A stretch of DNA of 64,000 bases from Hydrogenispora ethanolica (GCF_004340685.1 NZ_SLUN01000003.1:62001-126000), one strand, 5' to 3'. Shown: positions 50,960 to 59,735, numbered from the stretch's first letter. The notes: a model not told the origin generated them from the letters alone. Made by a program: numbers and translations.

Positions 50960-50989
50960 ATGAACCAACTGGGATGTCTCATAAATTAA
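50960..50989 (+). CDS. Nine-codon upstream ORF
   Basis: ATG AAC ... TAA encodes MNQLGCLIN with a strong GGAGG ribosome site. Its stop is 4 bp before the start of the glycosyltransferase, which has no good site of its own. It may drive translation of the next gene by termination-reinitiation or sense translation. It is out of frame with the next gene. Not proven to be translated. Confidence 0.45.
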   Translation: MNQLGCLIN

Positions 50990-50993
50990 GAAC

Positions 50994-52238
50994 ATGGGAA
51001 CCCCAAAACGCTTGTTGGTTTTATCCGTGTCGCTGGGCGCCGGACACCGGACCACGGCCGAGGCGCTCTGCCGCGTATACCGGGAAAATTTCGGCGGCGA
51101 GGCTTATCACATAGACTTTATGCGCTACGCTTTGCCCGGCTTCAGTGATTGGGTCGAAGGGGCGTATTATTGGAGCACCCAATACAGCCCTTTCGTCTAC
51201 AAGTGGCTGTATCACCGGGAGGACCGCGGGGATTCCTGGCTGCAAAGGGCCGAATCGCAGCTGGGCATCCGCGGCTATATTGAGCTGCTGCAGCAATATC
51301 GGCCCCATGCCATCCTCACCACCCACTCGTTCCCGGCGGTGGTGGTCTCGGCGCTATTTCCCAGATTTCCGATACCCAATGGAGTGGTGGTGACGGATTA
51401 CGTTTCCCATTGTATCTGGGTGAATCCCAACACGCAGCGCTATTTCGTGGCTCACGACGGGATGGTCGATGAACTGAAGGCCGAGGGAGCAGCCCCGGGG
51501 CGGATCCGGGTGACCGGAATTCCGGTGCGGCCGATCTTCAAAGAACGGTTCCAACGGTTGGAACTTCGGCATAAATTAGCATTAGAACCCGATCGTTTCA
51601 CAGTGCTGGTGATGAGCGGCGGGAATGCGGTTGGCCCCGTGGTTGGCATCATCAAGACTCTGGGCCAGTACAGGGAGAGGGTCCAGGTGATTGCCATCGC
51701 CGGGCGGAACCAGGGGGTCTACCGTCAGGTGCGGGCAGTCTTCCAAACGCTTGGTTTGACCGGAAAGGTCCTGGGATTCATGGAAAATGTCCAGGAATAC
51801 ATGGCCGCATCCGATCTCCTGATCTCCAAGGCGGGCGGATTGACGACCACCGAGGCGCTGGTGATGGGATTGCCGATGGCAATTATTCGTCCCACTCCCG
51901 GCCAGGAGGACGGCAACACCCGTTTTTTGGAACGCAGTGGCGCCGGAGTCTATCTGAACAACCTGGCCGATTTGGCCAAAACTCTGGGAGTGCTGCTCGA
52001 ACAGCCCGGCCGGCTGGAGCGGATGCGCCGGAAGGCGTTGGATCTGGCCAGACCGGAAGCGACGGAAGCCATTTTGGCCGAGATGGAACAGTTGATGGAA
52101 ATCGCGGAAGACCAACCCAGGAGCATGGTTTTTGCACCGGCGCTGAATTGGAGCAGGCAGCGGTCAGCGGGAGACTTTTTGCGGCACCGCTTGTCAATTT
52201 GGGAACGGATCCGAGGGATAGGCCGTGGACCTGAATAA
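50994..52238 (+). CDS. Processive diacylglycerol glucosyltransferase/MGDG synthase-like
   Basis: A 414-residue GT28-type glycosyltransferase. The N-terminal domain begins LLVLSVSLGAGHRTTAEALC (the MGDG_synth signature), with THSFPAVVVSALFPRF; the C-terminal donor-binding domain has MSGGNAVGP, GFMENVQEYMAASDLLISKA and GGLTTTEALVMGLP. These proteins add glucose or galactose to diacylglycerol at the inner face of the membrane, forming glycolipids or lipoteichoic acid anchors. It overlaps the next gene, suggesting a joint lipid or carotenoid product. Confidence 0.9.
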   Translation: MGTPKRLLVLSVSLGAGHRTTAEALCRVYRENFGGEAYHIDFMRYALPGFSDWVEGAYYWSTQYSPFVYKWLYHREDRGDSWLQRAESQLGIRGYIELLQQYRPHAILTTHSFPAVVVSALFPRFPIPNGVVVTDYVSHCIWVNPNTQRYFVAHDGMVDELKAEGAAPGRIRVTGIPVRPIFKERFQRLELRHKLALEPDRFTVLVMSGGNAVGPVVGIIKTLGQYRERVQVIAIAGRNQGVYRQVRAVFQTLGLTGKVLGFMENVQEYMAASDLLISKAGGLTTTEALVMGLPMAIIRPTPGQEDGNTRFLERSGAGVYLNNLADLAKTLGVLLEQPGRLERMRRKALDLARPEATEAILAEMEQLMEIAEDQPRSMVFAPALNWSRQRSAGDFLRHRLSIWERIRGIGRGPE

Positions 52239-52716
52239 TTGGCTGGTTTTTATCTGCAATTCGATCCTCTGTACTTATTTGGGGCAAAAGTTGCCGCCCA
52301 GGCTTTATTCCATCAACAATTGGCTATTTAAAGAGCGGGCTTGGGAGAAGGGCGGCAGTATCTACCAGCGCCTTTTTCGGGTAAAAGCCTGGAAGACGCT
52401 ATTGCCGGAGGTCAGCGACTTCATCCGTTCAATATTCGCAAAGCGGCATCTCCGGGCGTACACCAAGGAATACTTCGCCGGGTATCTGACCGAATCCTGC
52501 AAAGCGGAACTGACGCATTGGCTGATCATCGGTTCCTCGTTCTTCCTTTCGTTATGGAACGCCATCGCCACGACTTGGGCCGTTTTTTGGGTTAGCATCG
52601 CGTTTAACTTTCCGTACATTATCATCCAGCGCTATAACCGGCCCCGGATCGTCAAATATCTGATGAATAAGGCCGATGCAGCTTCCCGTCTGGAACTGAC
52701 GAATCTACCCATGTAA
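52225..52716 (+). CDS. CrtO-like glycosyl acyltransferase
   Basis: A 163-residue protein with two hydrophobic stretches. LPPRLYSINNWLFKERAWEK, then GGSIYQRLFRVKAWKTLLP, and CKAELTHWLIIGSSFFLSLW resemble the glycosyl-4,4'-diaponeurosporenoate acyltransferase (CrtO) family, a small integral membrane acyltransferase. GTG start with GAGGG, overlapping the upstream glycosyltransferase by 14 bp. It may acylate the glycolipid made by its neighbour; no carotenoid genes are in the window, so the carotenoid name should not be taken literally. Confidence 0.72.
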   Translation: MDLNNWLVFICNSILCTYLGQKLPPRLYSINNWLFKERAWEKGGSIYQRLFRVKAWKTLLPEVSDFIRSIFAKRHLRAYTKEYFAGYLTESCKAELTHWLIIGSSFFLSLWNAIATTWAVFWVSIAFNFPYIIIQRYNRPRIVKYLMNKADAASRLELTNLPM

Positions 52717-52789
52717 GGCTTGAGAAGAAGAAACTTGTAGCGGGCACCATGGGGGCATTTCGGATGAACCGTAAAAATGCAAATATCTG

Positions 52790-52817
52790 TAAAGCATCGC
52801 GGTCTAACTACCGATTG
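52790..52817 (+). promoter_or_regulatory. Sigma-28 (SigD)-type promoter of flagellin
   Basis: TAAA (52790-52793), 16-bp spacer, ACCGATTG (52810-52817), six of eight matches to GCCGATAA. It stands 110 bp before the flagellin start, and flagellin genes are usually sigma-28 dependent. Confidence 0.6.
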
Positions 52818-52927
52818 AAGGAATGACGAGGTTAGGTTCGGAAGGCGGGCGCGCCCCCCAGGTTCGGGCCCGCCATGGGATTCCGGCAAGGAGGCCGGAA
52901 TTCAGGCGATGACAGGGAGGATTTTCG

Positions 52928-54544
52928 ATGATTATCAATCATAACCTGCCGGCGTTGCGCGCTTTCGGAAATTACGTCAGGGTGAACCAGGCGCTGACCC
53001 GCTCCATGGAAAGGCTCTCGTCCGGACTGCGGATCAACCGGGCCGCCGACGATCCGGCCGGATTGGCCATATCCGAAAGCATGCGCGCGCAGACCAAAGG
53101 GTTAAATCAGGCCACCCGGAATGCGCAGGACGCCATCTCGTTGCTGCAAACCGCGGAGGGCGCGCTCGATTCCACCCATGCGATTTTGGATCGCATGCGC
53201 GAGTTGGCGGTGAAAGCGGCGAGCGGCACCTATACCGCCAATGACCGCCTCGAGATGCAAAAAGAAATCGATGAGCTCGCCAAAGAGATCGATCAGATCG
53301 GAAACACCACGACCTTCAACAACCTTCATTTGCTGGACGGCTCCGCCGCGGTGGGCTCTTCAACCGATAAGCCCACAACCCAGGTTTTCGCCCGGGGCGG
53401 TCTGGAAGCGAAGCGGAACACCGCTGTCGCGGGGGGATATCAACTGGAGATCGATGCCGCCGCCGGTTTGGGCCAGATCCAAAGGAGCAGCATTTTTCGG
53501 TCCAAGGGCGATCCTAGCTCTATTGCCGCGTTGGATACCCGTTTGGCGGATATCGACCGTTTCACCGACGCCAACGGCAAGTTTCTGTTGGACCAGCCCC
53601 AAACCCTCACCCTGATCGCGGGGGACGGCCAGAAAGCGACCGTTCAAATATCCGCCAGCGATACCATTGGGGACCTGGTGGACAAATTGAACCGGGCGAT
53701 CGGCGACACCGGGTCCGGACTCGGCCAAGCCGCCCTCACCGGCGCCGCCAATGCCGATAAATTTGTCTCTTTTGTCACCGCGCCCAGCGCTTCCGGTCCC
53801 GAAGCCAGCGGGGGAACGCTGGTCATTCGTTCCGCCGTAGCCGGCGGCAACGGCGCGATTCAGTTCGTCGGCTCCGAGAGCCTGCTTAACGCCCTGGGCC
53901 TTTCCGAAGTGCAGCGGGCAACCGCGAACCGTTATACCGTCACGGTCCGCGATGCCGCCAACCCGGCCCAGGTCCTGGCCCGGAATGTGACTATCGAAGG
54001 GAACATGCTGGCAGGTGTGATCGATCCCAATATCGATGTCCGGTTTGACAGCAATGCCGACATCCTCACCACTTGGGACGCAGTCAATCAGCAGTTCCGT
54101 TGGAGCGCGGCCGGCGATTCGTATCGCACGTCGGTCAACCTGGCCGGCAACCCGCTCGTTTTCCAGATCGGAGCGGGCGAGGGCCAGGTGATGGGGGTCG
54201 CCATCGGCGATATGCGGGCGGCGGCCTTGGGCGTGGATCATCTGGTGGTTACCGACCGCCAATCGGCCAGCAAGGCCATTACGGCGCTGGACCATGCCAT
54301 TGCCGCGGTATCGTCGGAACGGTCCGGCCTCGGCGCGGCGCAAAACCGTTTGGAACATACCATCAACAATCTGACGGTCATGGCGGAGAATTTGACCGCC
54401 GCCGAGAGCCGCATCCGCGATGTCGACATGGCCGCCGAGATGCTCGAGTACACTAAGCTGAATGTACTTAGCCAAGTCATCCAGGCCATGATGGTCCAAG
54501 CCAATCAGCTGCCGCAAATGGTGCTCCGCTTGTTGCAGGAATGA
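52928..54544 (+). CDS. Flagellin
   Basis: A 538-residue filament protein. The N-terminal D0/D1 helices (MIINHNLPALRAFGNYVRVN, RSMERLSSGLRINRAADDPA) and C-terminal D1/D0 helices (GAAQNRLEHTINNLTVMAEN, RIRDVDMAAEMLEYTKLNVL) are conserved. The central 300 residues are variable and beta-rich, longer than in short clostridial flagellins. It has its own sigma-28-type promoter and no flagellar genes beside it; the chemoreceptor upstream is the only motility companion. Exported through the flagellar channel. Confidence 0.95.
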   Translation: MIINHNLPALRAFGNYVRVNQALTRSMERLSSGLRINRAADDPAGLAISESMRAQTKGLNQATRNAQDAISLLQTAEGALDSTHAILDRMRELAVKAASGTYTANDRLEMQKEIDELAKEIDQIGNTTTFNNLHLLDGSAAVGSSTDKPTTQVFARGGLEAKRNTAVAGGYQLEIDAAAGLGQIQRSSIFRSKGDPSSIAALDTRLADIDRFTDANGKFLLDQPQTLTLIAGDGQKATVQISASDTIGDLVDKLNRAIGDTGSGLGQAALTGAANADKFVSFVTAPSASGPEASGGTLVIRSAVAGGNGAIQFVGSESLLNALGLSEVQRATANRYTVTVRDAANPAQVLARNVTIEGNMLAGVIDPNIDVRFDSNADILTTWDAVNQQFRWSAAGDSYRTSVNLAGNPLVFQIGAGEGQVMGVAIGDMRAAALGVDHLVVTDRQSASKAITALDHAIAAVSSERSGLGAAQNRLEHTINNLTVMAENLTAAESRIRDVDMAAEMLEYTKLNVLSQVIQAMMVQANQLPQMVLRLLQE

Positions 54545-54638
54545 AGCGACTGTTCCAAGGGTCTCATTTCTCTCCCGATGTATCATCCGTCAGGCCGTTT
54601 CATCCCAAGCGGGAGGCTGATGATCGTCAATTTGTAAC

Positions 54639-54667
54639 TTGATTCGCGGGAGCTGGCGATCTATACT
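54639..54667 (+). promoter_or_regulatory. Sigma-A promoter of the transaldolase gene
   Basis: TTGATT (54639-54644), exactly 17 bp, TATACT (54662-54667). It is 61 bp upstream of the start codon. Confidence 0.65.
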
Positions 54668-54728
54668 GAAGGTAATATTTCCGTATCAACCAAAAAAATT
54701 GATTTTCACAGCAAAGAGAGGAAGAACC

Positions 54729-55373
54729 ATGCAATTTTTTATGGATACCGCCAATGTCGAGGAGATCCGCCAGGCGAGTCAGATGGGAATCATCTCCGGG
54801 GTAACCACCAATCCGTCGCTGATCGCCCGGGAGGGCCGGAATCTGAAAGAAGTCATTCAGGAGATTGCCGGCATCGTCAATGGCCCCATCAGCGCCGAAG
54901 CGATTAGCCTGGAGGCCGGGCCCATGATTGAAGAGGCCCGCGTGATCGCGACCTGGCACAAGAACGTCGTGGTCAAGATCCCGATGACCGCCGCCGGATT
55001 AACCGCGGTCAAAACGTTGAGCGACGAAGGGATCAAGACCAATGTCACCCTGATCTTCTCCACCGCCCAGGCATTATTGGCCGCCAGCGCCGGCGCTACT
55101 TACGTCAGCCCGTTTGTCGGCCGTTTGGACGATATCGGCGAGACCGGGATCAGCCTGATTCAGGAGCTGAGCGAGGTCTTCACCATCCAGAAGATTCCCA
55201 CCCAGATCATTGCCGCGAGCATCCGCAATCCGATTCATGTCATCGAGGCCGCCAAAGCCGGGGCGCAGATCGCGACTGTGCCCTATCAAGTCTTATTGCA
55301 GCTGATCAAGCATCCGCTGACCGATGCCGGAATCGCCAAGTTCTTGAAGGATTGGGAAGGGCTGAAGAAGTAA
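54729..55373 (+). CDS. Transaldolase/fructose-6-phosphate aldolase family protein
   Basis: A 214-residue small transaldolase (TalC/FSA type). It has [42 protein letters not shown] (Schiff-base Lys) and [19 protein letters not shown], then [12 protein letters not shown]. It transfers a three-carbon unit in the pentose phosphate pathway or cleaves fructose 6-phosphate; the two activities cannot be separated by eye. The start at 54729 follows AGAGAGGAAG. It is monocistronic between a promoter and a terminator. Confidence 0.92.
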   Translation: MQFFMDTANVEEIRQASQMGIISGVTTNPSLIAREGRNLKEVIQEIAGIVNGPISAEAISLEAGPMIEEARVIATWHKNVVVKIPMTAAGLTAVKTLSDEGIKTNVTLIFSTAQALLAASAGATYVSPFVGRLDDIGETGISLIQELSEVFTIQKIPTQIIAASIRNPIHVIEAAKAGAQIATVPYQVLLQLIKHPLTDAGIAKFLKDWEGLKK

Positions 55374-55401
55374 GCTTTCGAAGTGACCAAGATGATAAAA
55401 T

Positions 55402-55460
55402 GCGCCATGCCGGATCCGTTCCCCCTTATATCGGGGATAGCGTTCGGTATGGCGCTTTTT
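55402..55460. terminator. Bidirectional terminator
   Basis: GCGCCATGCCG (55402-55412) pairs with CGGTATGGCGC (55445-55455), then five T residues; an inner CCCC/GGGG stem is also present. It separates the convergent transaldolase and cupin genes. Confidence 0.85.
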
Positions 55461-55474
55461 ATTATCGGCGGTCT

Positions 55475-55816
55475 TTATTTCCCCTCGACAAAATCGGCCC
55501 GGTAGGGGTTGAAGGTATCGAGCAGGATCCCTTTTTGCAGACAGGTGCAACCGTGGATCACATTGGGGTGCTTGTAAAGGGTATCGCCTTTCCGGACAAT
55601 GCTTTTCACGCCGCCGATCTCGAACTCGAACTCGCCTTCCAGGACATAGGTGAGCTGGGTGTGGGGGTGGCTGTGGAGCGCGCCGACGGCCCCCTGCTCA
55701 AAGTGGACCTCCGCCATCATCAGTTGGTCGCCGTAGGCCAGCACCTTGCGCCGGACGCCTTCACCGGCCGGTTCAGACTGGCACTCCGCGGCATAAACAA
55801 ACGCTTGGTTCATCAT
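55475..55816 (-). CDS. Cupin domain protein
   Basis: A 113-residue single-domain cupin. The two metal-site motifs are visible: GALHSHPHTQLTYVLEGEFE (H-x-H ... E) and HPNVIHGCTCLQKG (final H). It probably binds a divalent metal and a small molecule. GGGGAGG precedes ATG 55816; longer versions are unsupported. It is divergent from fabI across a gap holding a perfect palindrome. Function unknown. Confidence 0.87.
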   Translation of the reverse strand: MMNQAFVYAAECQSEPAGEGVRRKVLAYGDQLMMAEVHFEQGAVGALHSHPHTQLTYVLEGEFEFEIGGVKSIVRKGDTLYKHPNVIHGCTCLQKGILLDTFNPYRADFVEGK

Positions 55817-55933
55817 CGCTATTGAATCCTCCCCTGTCGAAACGGGCATTGCTGGCGCCGGCGCGGCGGCGCGACTTTTGCAACACCATCGGTTACCTCC
55901 ATCATAACATATTTTGGCTCCCTGCGGCGGGGA

Positions 55934-55963
55934 ATCATAACGCCGGGTCCGGCGTTATGATTC
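55934..55963. promoter_or_regulatory. Perfect 30-bp palindrome
   Basis: AATCATAACGCCGG, a GT centre and the exact inverse CCGGCGTTATGATT. It lies in the divergent region between the cupin and fabI genes, with no T-run on either side. It may be an operator rather than a terminator. No second copy was seen in the window. Confidence 0.55.
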
Positions 55964-56158
55964 TTCCGTAATCGCTCGTTGAAATCAACCGGTTTGGGAT
56001 ATCCTATGGCTAGCGAGGCCGAATAGGCCGGTTTGACGCAAATCGCGCTTCTATTGGGCCGCGCCCGGCATAAACATGGATAGGCTGAGAGAACGGGGAA
56101 GGGCTATCGCCCGGGCCGTCCCTTTTCAAAAATAACGAGGGCCGGGAGGGACAATCGC

Positions 56159-56929
56159 TTGAAAGGGTTTTTGGAAGGGAAAACCATCCTGATCATGGGA
56201 GTGCGCAACCGCTGGAGCATCGCCTGGGCGATCGCCCAAAGCGCGGCGGAGGAGGGCGCCGCTCTCGTCTTCACCGTCCAGAGCGGGCGGGAGCTGGAGC
56301 AAACGGCCGAGCTCGTCAGGGACTTGGGGGACTATCCGGTCCTGGAGTGCGATGTCGGCTCCGACGATAGCATCCAAAGCTCCTTTGAGGAGCTGCGGCG
56401 GCGATCGGGCGTCATCCATGGCCTGGTCCATGCCATCGCCCACGCCCGCAGCGAGGATCTGGAGGGTGATTTCATCGCCACGACTCGGGAGGGTTTCGCC
56501 CACGCGCTGAATGTCAGCGCCTATTCCCTGATCGCGGTCAGCCGGGCGGCCCGCGGGCTGATGAGCGGGGGCGGGGCGATCGTGACCCTCTCCTATATCG
56601 GCGCCGAGCGGGTCGTTCCCGGCTACAAGGTGATGGGCGTGGCCAAGGCGGCGTTGGAAGCCACCGTCCGTTACCTCGCCAGCGAGCTCGGGAGCAGCTC
56701 GGTCCGGGTGAACGCCATCTCCGCCGGACCGATCAAAACTTTGTCCGCCAAAGGGATCCCCAACTTCGGCAATTTGCTGGAGACTGCGGCCGGGCAGAAT
56801 CCGCTGCGGCGGGCCGTCGACCGGAGCGACATCGCCGGAACGGCCCTGTATCTGTTGAGCGACGCGTCCGCCGGCGTCACCGGCGAAGTGATCCACGTGG
56901 ACGCCGGGTATCACATCATGGGCGTGTGA
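56159..56929 (+). CDS. fabI: Enoyl-ACP reductase (FabI type)
   Basis: A 256-residue SDR-family reductase with the FabI-type glycine region GKTILIMGVRNRWSIAWAIA, CDVGSDDSI and YKVMGVAKAALEA (catalytic Tyr and Lys spaced by six). It reduces enoyl-ACP with NAD(P)H in the last step of fatty acid elongation. A TTG start (56159) follows GGGAGGG. It stands alone rather than in a fab operon. The 21-bp satellite begins about 50 bp after its stop. Confidence 0.93.
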   Translation: MKGFLEGKTILIMGVRNRWSIAWAIAQSAAEEGAALVFTVQSGRELEQTAELVRDLGDYPVLECDVGSDDSIQSSFEELRRRSGVIHGLVHAIAHARSEDLEGDFIATTREGFAHALNVSAYSLIAVSRAARGLMSGGGAIVTLSYIGAERVVPGYKVMGVAKAALEATVRYLASELGSSSVRVNAISAGPIKTLSAKGIPNFGNLLETAAGQNPLRRAVDRSDIAGTALYLLSDASAGVTGEVIHVDAGYHIMGV

Positions 56930-56981
56930 GCCTCATGCGGCCGTCCCCGGATATTCCGCCGGTCCCGGCGCAGGGCTACGG

Positions 56982-57296
56982 GCCACTCCCGGCCGGGCTT
57001 CCGGGACGGAAGCGCTCGCTGCCATGGTTCCGGATCGAGCGTTTGGAATTGAAGATCGATCTCCGGTGATTCCGGCTCTTGCTTTTGTGAAAGAAGATCC
57101 TGCTGGGGTGATTCCGGATCGATCTTCTGTGAATAACGATCGATCTTTTGTGAATAAAGATCGATCGTTTGTGGATCAAGCGCTTGCTTCTGTGAATCAA
57201 GATCCTGCTTTTGCGAATCCAGATCGATCGTTTGTGGATGAAGCACTTCCTTTTGTGACGCAAGGAAATAGAGCAACGGCCGCCGCTCATTCTGTT
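56982..57296. repeat. 21-bp tandem satellite, locus 3 (15 units)
   Basis: Clean 21-bp units, most of them beginning GTGAATnnAGATCGnnCTTTT. Three frames stay open: on the plus strand heptads such as DRSFVNK, DRSFVDQ, ALASVNQ; on the minus strand DLDSQKQ, DLYSQKI, DRYSQKI. The middle units are AT-rich and nearly identical, the ends GC-rich and degenerate. It is related to the satellites at 16923 and 36091. The rest of the gap (57297-57443) shows only a TATAAT at 57423. Confidence 0.78.
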
Positions 57297-57443
57297 GCGG
57301 CGTCGGGAGAAGCGGCGGCCGGAGCGAGGCAGCGGAGCGGATTCCGGGCTTATGTGACGTTCCCCAATAAAATTGCTAATCAAGAAATTGCACCCAGCCG
57401 ATCATGAAACCGTCTGAAATGCTATAATATATCATATCTTTAC

Positions 57444-57700
57444 AAAGAGCCGTGATAATCCGGCTAAAAAAGCCGGAAGGTCACGGCGATTGCCTGAAGC
57501 AAGTGATAAAGTCGTTTTCGAAATCTTTTTGCAAGCTGCTTACCATTTCGAAAGACTTTATCACCTGGCTTACAAAGAGCCGGGATAATCCGGCTAAAAA
57601 AGCCGGAAAGTCACGGCGATTGCTATGAAGCAAGTGATAAAGTCGTTTTCGAAATCTTTTGCAAGCTGATTACCGTTTCGAAAGACTTTATCACCTGGCC
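57444..57700 (+). repeat. Dispersed two-hairpin repeat, tandem copies E1 and E2
   Basis: Two units of about 127 bp each (57444-57570, 57574-57700). Each has AAAGAGCCGTGATAATCCGG or a near copy, an AGCCGG stem, TCACGGCGATTG, then AAGTGATAAAGTCGTTTTCG, a core TTTTTGCAAGCTG and the arm AAAGACTTTATCACCTGGC. The 5' module is the variant also found alone at 7254. They lie between the satellite and the GHL10-type gene. Confidence 0.82.
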
Positions 57701-57794
57701 TTTCAAAACGGCATTGTCTTGCCAAGGATGAAACAATGAAAGATGCCGCGAATCCCGGGGCGCGTCGGGGTTGCGGCACCATAGGAGTGACATC

Positions 57795-59438
57795 ATGCGG
57801 AATATGCAGCGGATGATCGGTCTGGCCTGGCTCGGAATCTGGATCGTTTTGATGGCCGGTTATTGGCCGGCCGAGGCCGGCGCGGCGGCCCGGCCGGAGA
57901 TCAGGGCCCTCTGGGTGGACGCTTTCCATGACGGCGCCAAATCACCGGCCCAGATCGACCGGCTGATTCAGGACGCGGTCCAAGCCAACATCAATACCCT
58001 CATCGTCCAGGTGCGCCGCAGGGGAGATGCGTACTATCACTACAGCATCGAGCCGCGCACCGAGGATCCGGAGCTGATGCCCGGTTTCGACGCGCTGCAA
58101 TACCTGATCCGTAAGGCCCACGCCCGTCAGCTCGAGGTCCATGCCTGGCTGAATACCCTGGTGGCCTGGAATAGCCCCACGCCGCCCCGGGATCCCAATC
58201 ACGTCTGGAACCTGCACGGGCCCAAGGCCGCCGGGGACGCCGACTGGGTCTCGTACTACCGGACCTACAACGCGGCCGACCGGAGCTGGTCGGATCAATT
58301 GACTCCTTCGTATTACCTGGATCCCGGCAACCCGGCCGCGGTGGACTACACCGCCGCGGTATACCTGAACGTGGTGAAAAACTACGATGTGGACGGCATT
58401 CATCTCGACTACACCCGCTACGCCGGGCTGGGTTGGGGCTATAACCCGACCAGCGTGAACCGGTATAACGCCTGGCGCGGCACCAGCGGCTTGCCGGCGC
58501 CCGACGATCCCCAGTGGCAGCAATGGCGCCGCGAGCAGACCGCCGCTCTGATTCGCAAAGTGTATCTGCAAGCGATCGCCCTGAAGCCCCGGCTCAAAGT
58601 CTCTTCGGCCGTTATCGCCTGGGGGGACGGGCCGGGGGACTGGCAAAAATCCCGGGCCTACAGCGAGGTTTCCCAGGACTGGCGCGGCTGGCTCGAGGAA
58701 GGAATCATCGACCTGGTGATGCCGATGAATTATTTCCGGGAGTGGGGCACGCAGCAACTTTGGTACAACAAATGGATCGAGTGGCAAAAGGATTGCCCCT
58801 ATGGCCGGCGGATCGTGATTGGCCCGGGCATCTACATGCAATACATCGAAGATACGCTGGCCCAGATCCGCCGGGCCCAGGCCCCTTCGGCCCGGGGGAA
58901 TTACGCGGCCGGCGTGGTGTTGTATGCCTACGGTTCCACCAACGTCTACAGCAACGATGACTACCGGAATCCGGCGGCCGCGGGGAGCCTGCCGCGCCAG
59001 CCCTATCAATACCTGCCCCAGAGCAACGACTGGCTCTTCCGGCTGCTCTCCGCCAAGGGAGGCTATTGGGAGCCGGTGCAGCAGCGCTTCGTCGCCACCG
59101 AACCGGTCTTTGCCGCGCCGGCGGCCGTTCCCGATCTGCCCTGGAAGTCCCACCCGACGCGGGGCTTTCTGATGGGGGTGGTGACCGGACCGGACGGCGC
59201 CAGGCCCGACCGCTGGCGGGTGACGGTGGAATCCCGCGCCCGCTGGGGCCGAGCGCCCGAAATAAGCCGGACCGTATCCACCGATGGCAGCGGCTGGTAC
59301 GGCCTGGCGGGACTGCCGCCCGGCCGCTACCGCGTCACGGCGGAGCCGGCGGGGGCGGGCAAAGCCGCGGTGCGCAAGGTCCTGATCCAGGCGGGCCGCG
59401 TCACCGAGGCTGACCTGACGATCGACGCCGCGCCTTGA
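57795..59438 (+). CDS. GHL10-type secreted glycoside hydrolase
   Basis: A 547-residue protein. A signal peptide (residues 1-31, ending EAGAAA) is followed by a DUF187/GHL10 TIM barrel: EIRALWVDAFHDGAKSPAQI, NTLIVQVRRRGDAYYHY, VDGIHLDYTRYAG and DLVMPMNYFREWG. A C-terminal beta-sandwich like a carboxypeptidase regulatory domain (GSGWYGLAGLPPGRYRVTAE) closes it. Such enzymes act on extracellular polysaccharide or peptidoglycan; the substrate is unknown. AGGAG precedes ATG 57795. Confidence 0.87.
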   Translation: MRNMQRMIGLAWLGIWIVLMAGYWPAEAGAAARPEIRALWVDAFHDGAKSPAQIDRLIQDAVQANINTLIVQVRRRGDAYYHYSIEPRTEDPELMPGFDALQYLIRKAHARQLEVHAWLNTLVAWNSPTPPRDPNHVWNLHGPKAAGDADWVSYYRTYNAADRSWSDQLTPSYYLDPGNPAAVDYTAAVYLNVVKNYDVDGIHLDYTRYAGLGWGYNPTSVNRYNAWRGTSGLPAPDDPQWQQWRREQTAALIRKVYLQAIALKPRLKVSSAVIAWGDGPGDWQKSRAYSEVSQDWRGWLEEGIIDLVMPMNYFREWGTQQLWYNKWIEWQKDCPYGRRIVIGPGIYMQYIEDTLAQIRRAQAPSARGNYAAGVVLYAYGSTNVYSNDDYRNPAAAGSLPRQPYQYLPQSNDWLFRLLSAKGGYWEPVQQRFVATEPVFAAPAAVPDLPWKSHPTRGFLMGVVTGPDGARPDRWRVTVESRARWGRAPEISRTVSTDGSGWYGLAGLPPGRYRVTAEPAGAGKAAVRKVLIQAGRVTEADLTIDAAP

Positions 59439-59487
59439 CAGCTTCGAAAAAATTTGAGGATTGGGGCGCAGGAAAGGGTATGGGATA

Positions 59488-59516
59488 TTGATTTCATCCG
59501 TGCCGTGTGGTATAAT
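59488..59516 (+). promoter_or_regulatory. Sigma-A promoter of the riboswitch-dapB transcript
   Basis: TTGATT (59488-59493), exactly 17 bp, TATAAT (59511-59516). Predicted start near 59523, leaving a leader hairpin (CCAAAG/CTTTGG) before the riboswitch. Confidence 0.75.
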
Positions 59517-59611
59517 ACGAAAGAGGAATTTTTTGCTTCGATTGGGTCCAAAGAACCATTGCCTCTGAGAGGTCTTTGGGAAACCCGATCATCGAACTGA
59601 ATATCGGTCAT

Positions 59612-59735
59612 AAACGCTGAATCCAGAGATGGAGCGGAAGAACCAATTTTTGGGGTGAGTCCCGGCTTTGCCGGGTAGGGTTAGCTTTCGACCCGAATCC
59701 GTCAGCTAATTTCGTAAGCGTTGAAAGAGAAGGTG
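59612..59735 (+). ncRNA. c-di-AMP riboswitch (ydaO/yuaA type)
   Basis: The aptamer shows family landmarks in order: CGCTGAATCC, GGAGCGGAAGAACCAATTTT, TGGGGTGAGTCCC, GGGTAGGG, CGACCCGAATCCGTCAGCTA, and ATTTCGTAAGCGTTGAAAGA. P1 pairs AACGC (59613-59617) with GCGTT (59718-59722). The ydaO class binds two c-di-AMP molecules and usually lowers expression at high ligand. The next gene is dapB, which is an unusual target for this class. Confidence 0.85.

Noticed and set aside
56911-57407. Heptad-repeat proteins encoded in the 21-bp satellite on either strand
   Set aside because: Several frames are open at once because of the 21-bp period, none has a convincing ribosome site, and the products are only the repeat.
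57444-57700. Possible CRISPR array (two tandem repeats)
   Set aside because: Units are about 127 bp with internal hairpins and only two copies; no short regular repeats with unique spacers and no cas genes.
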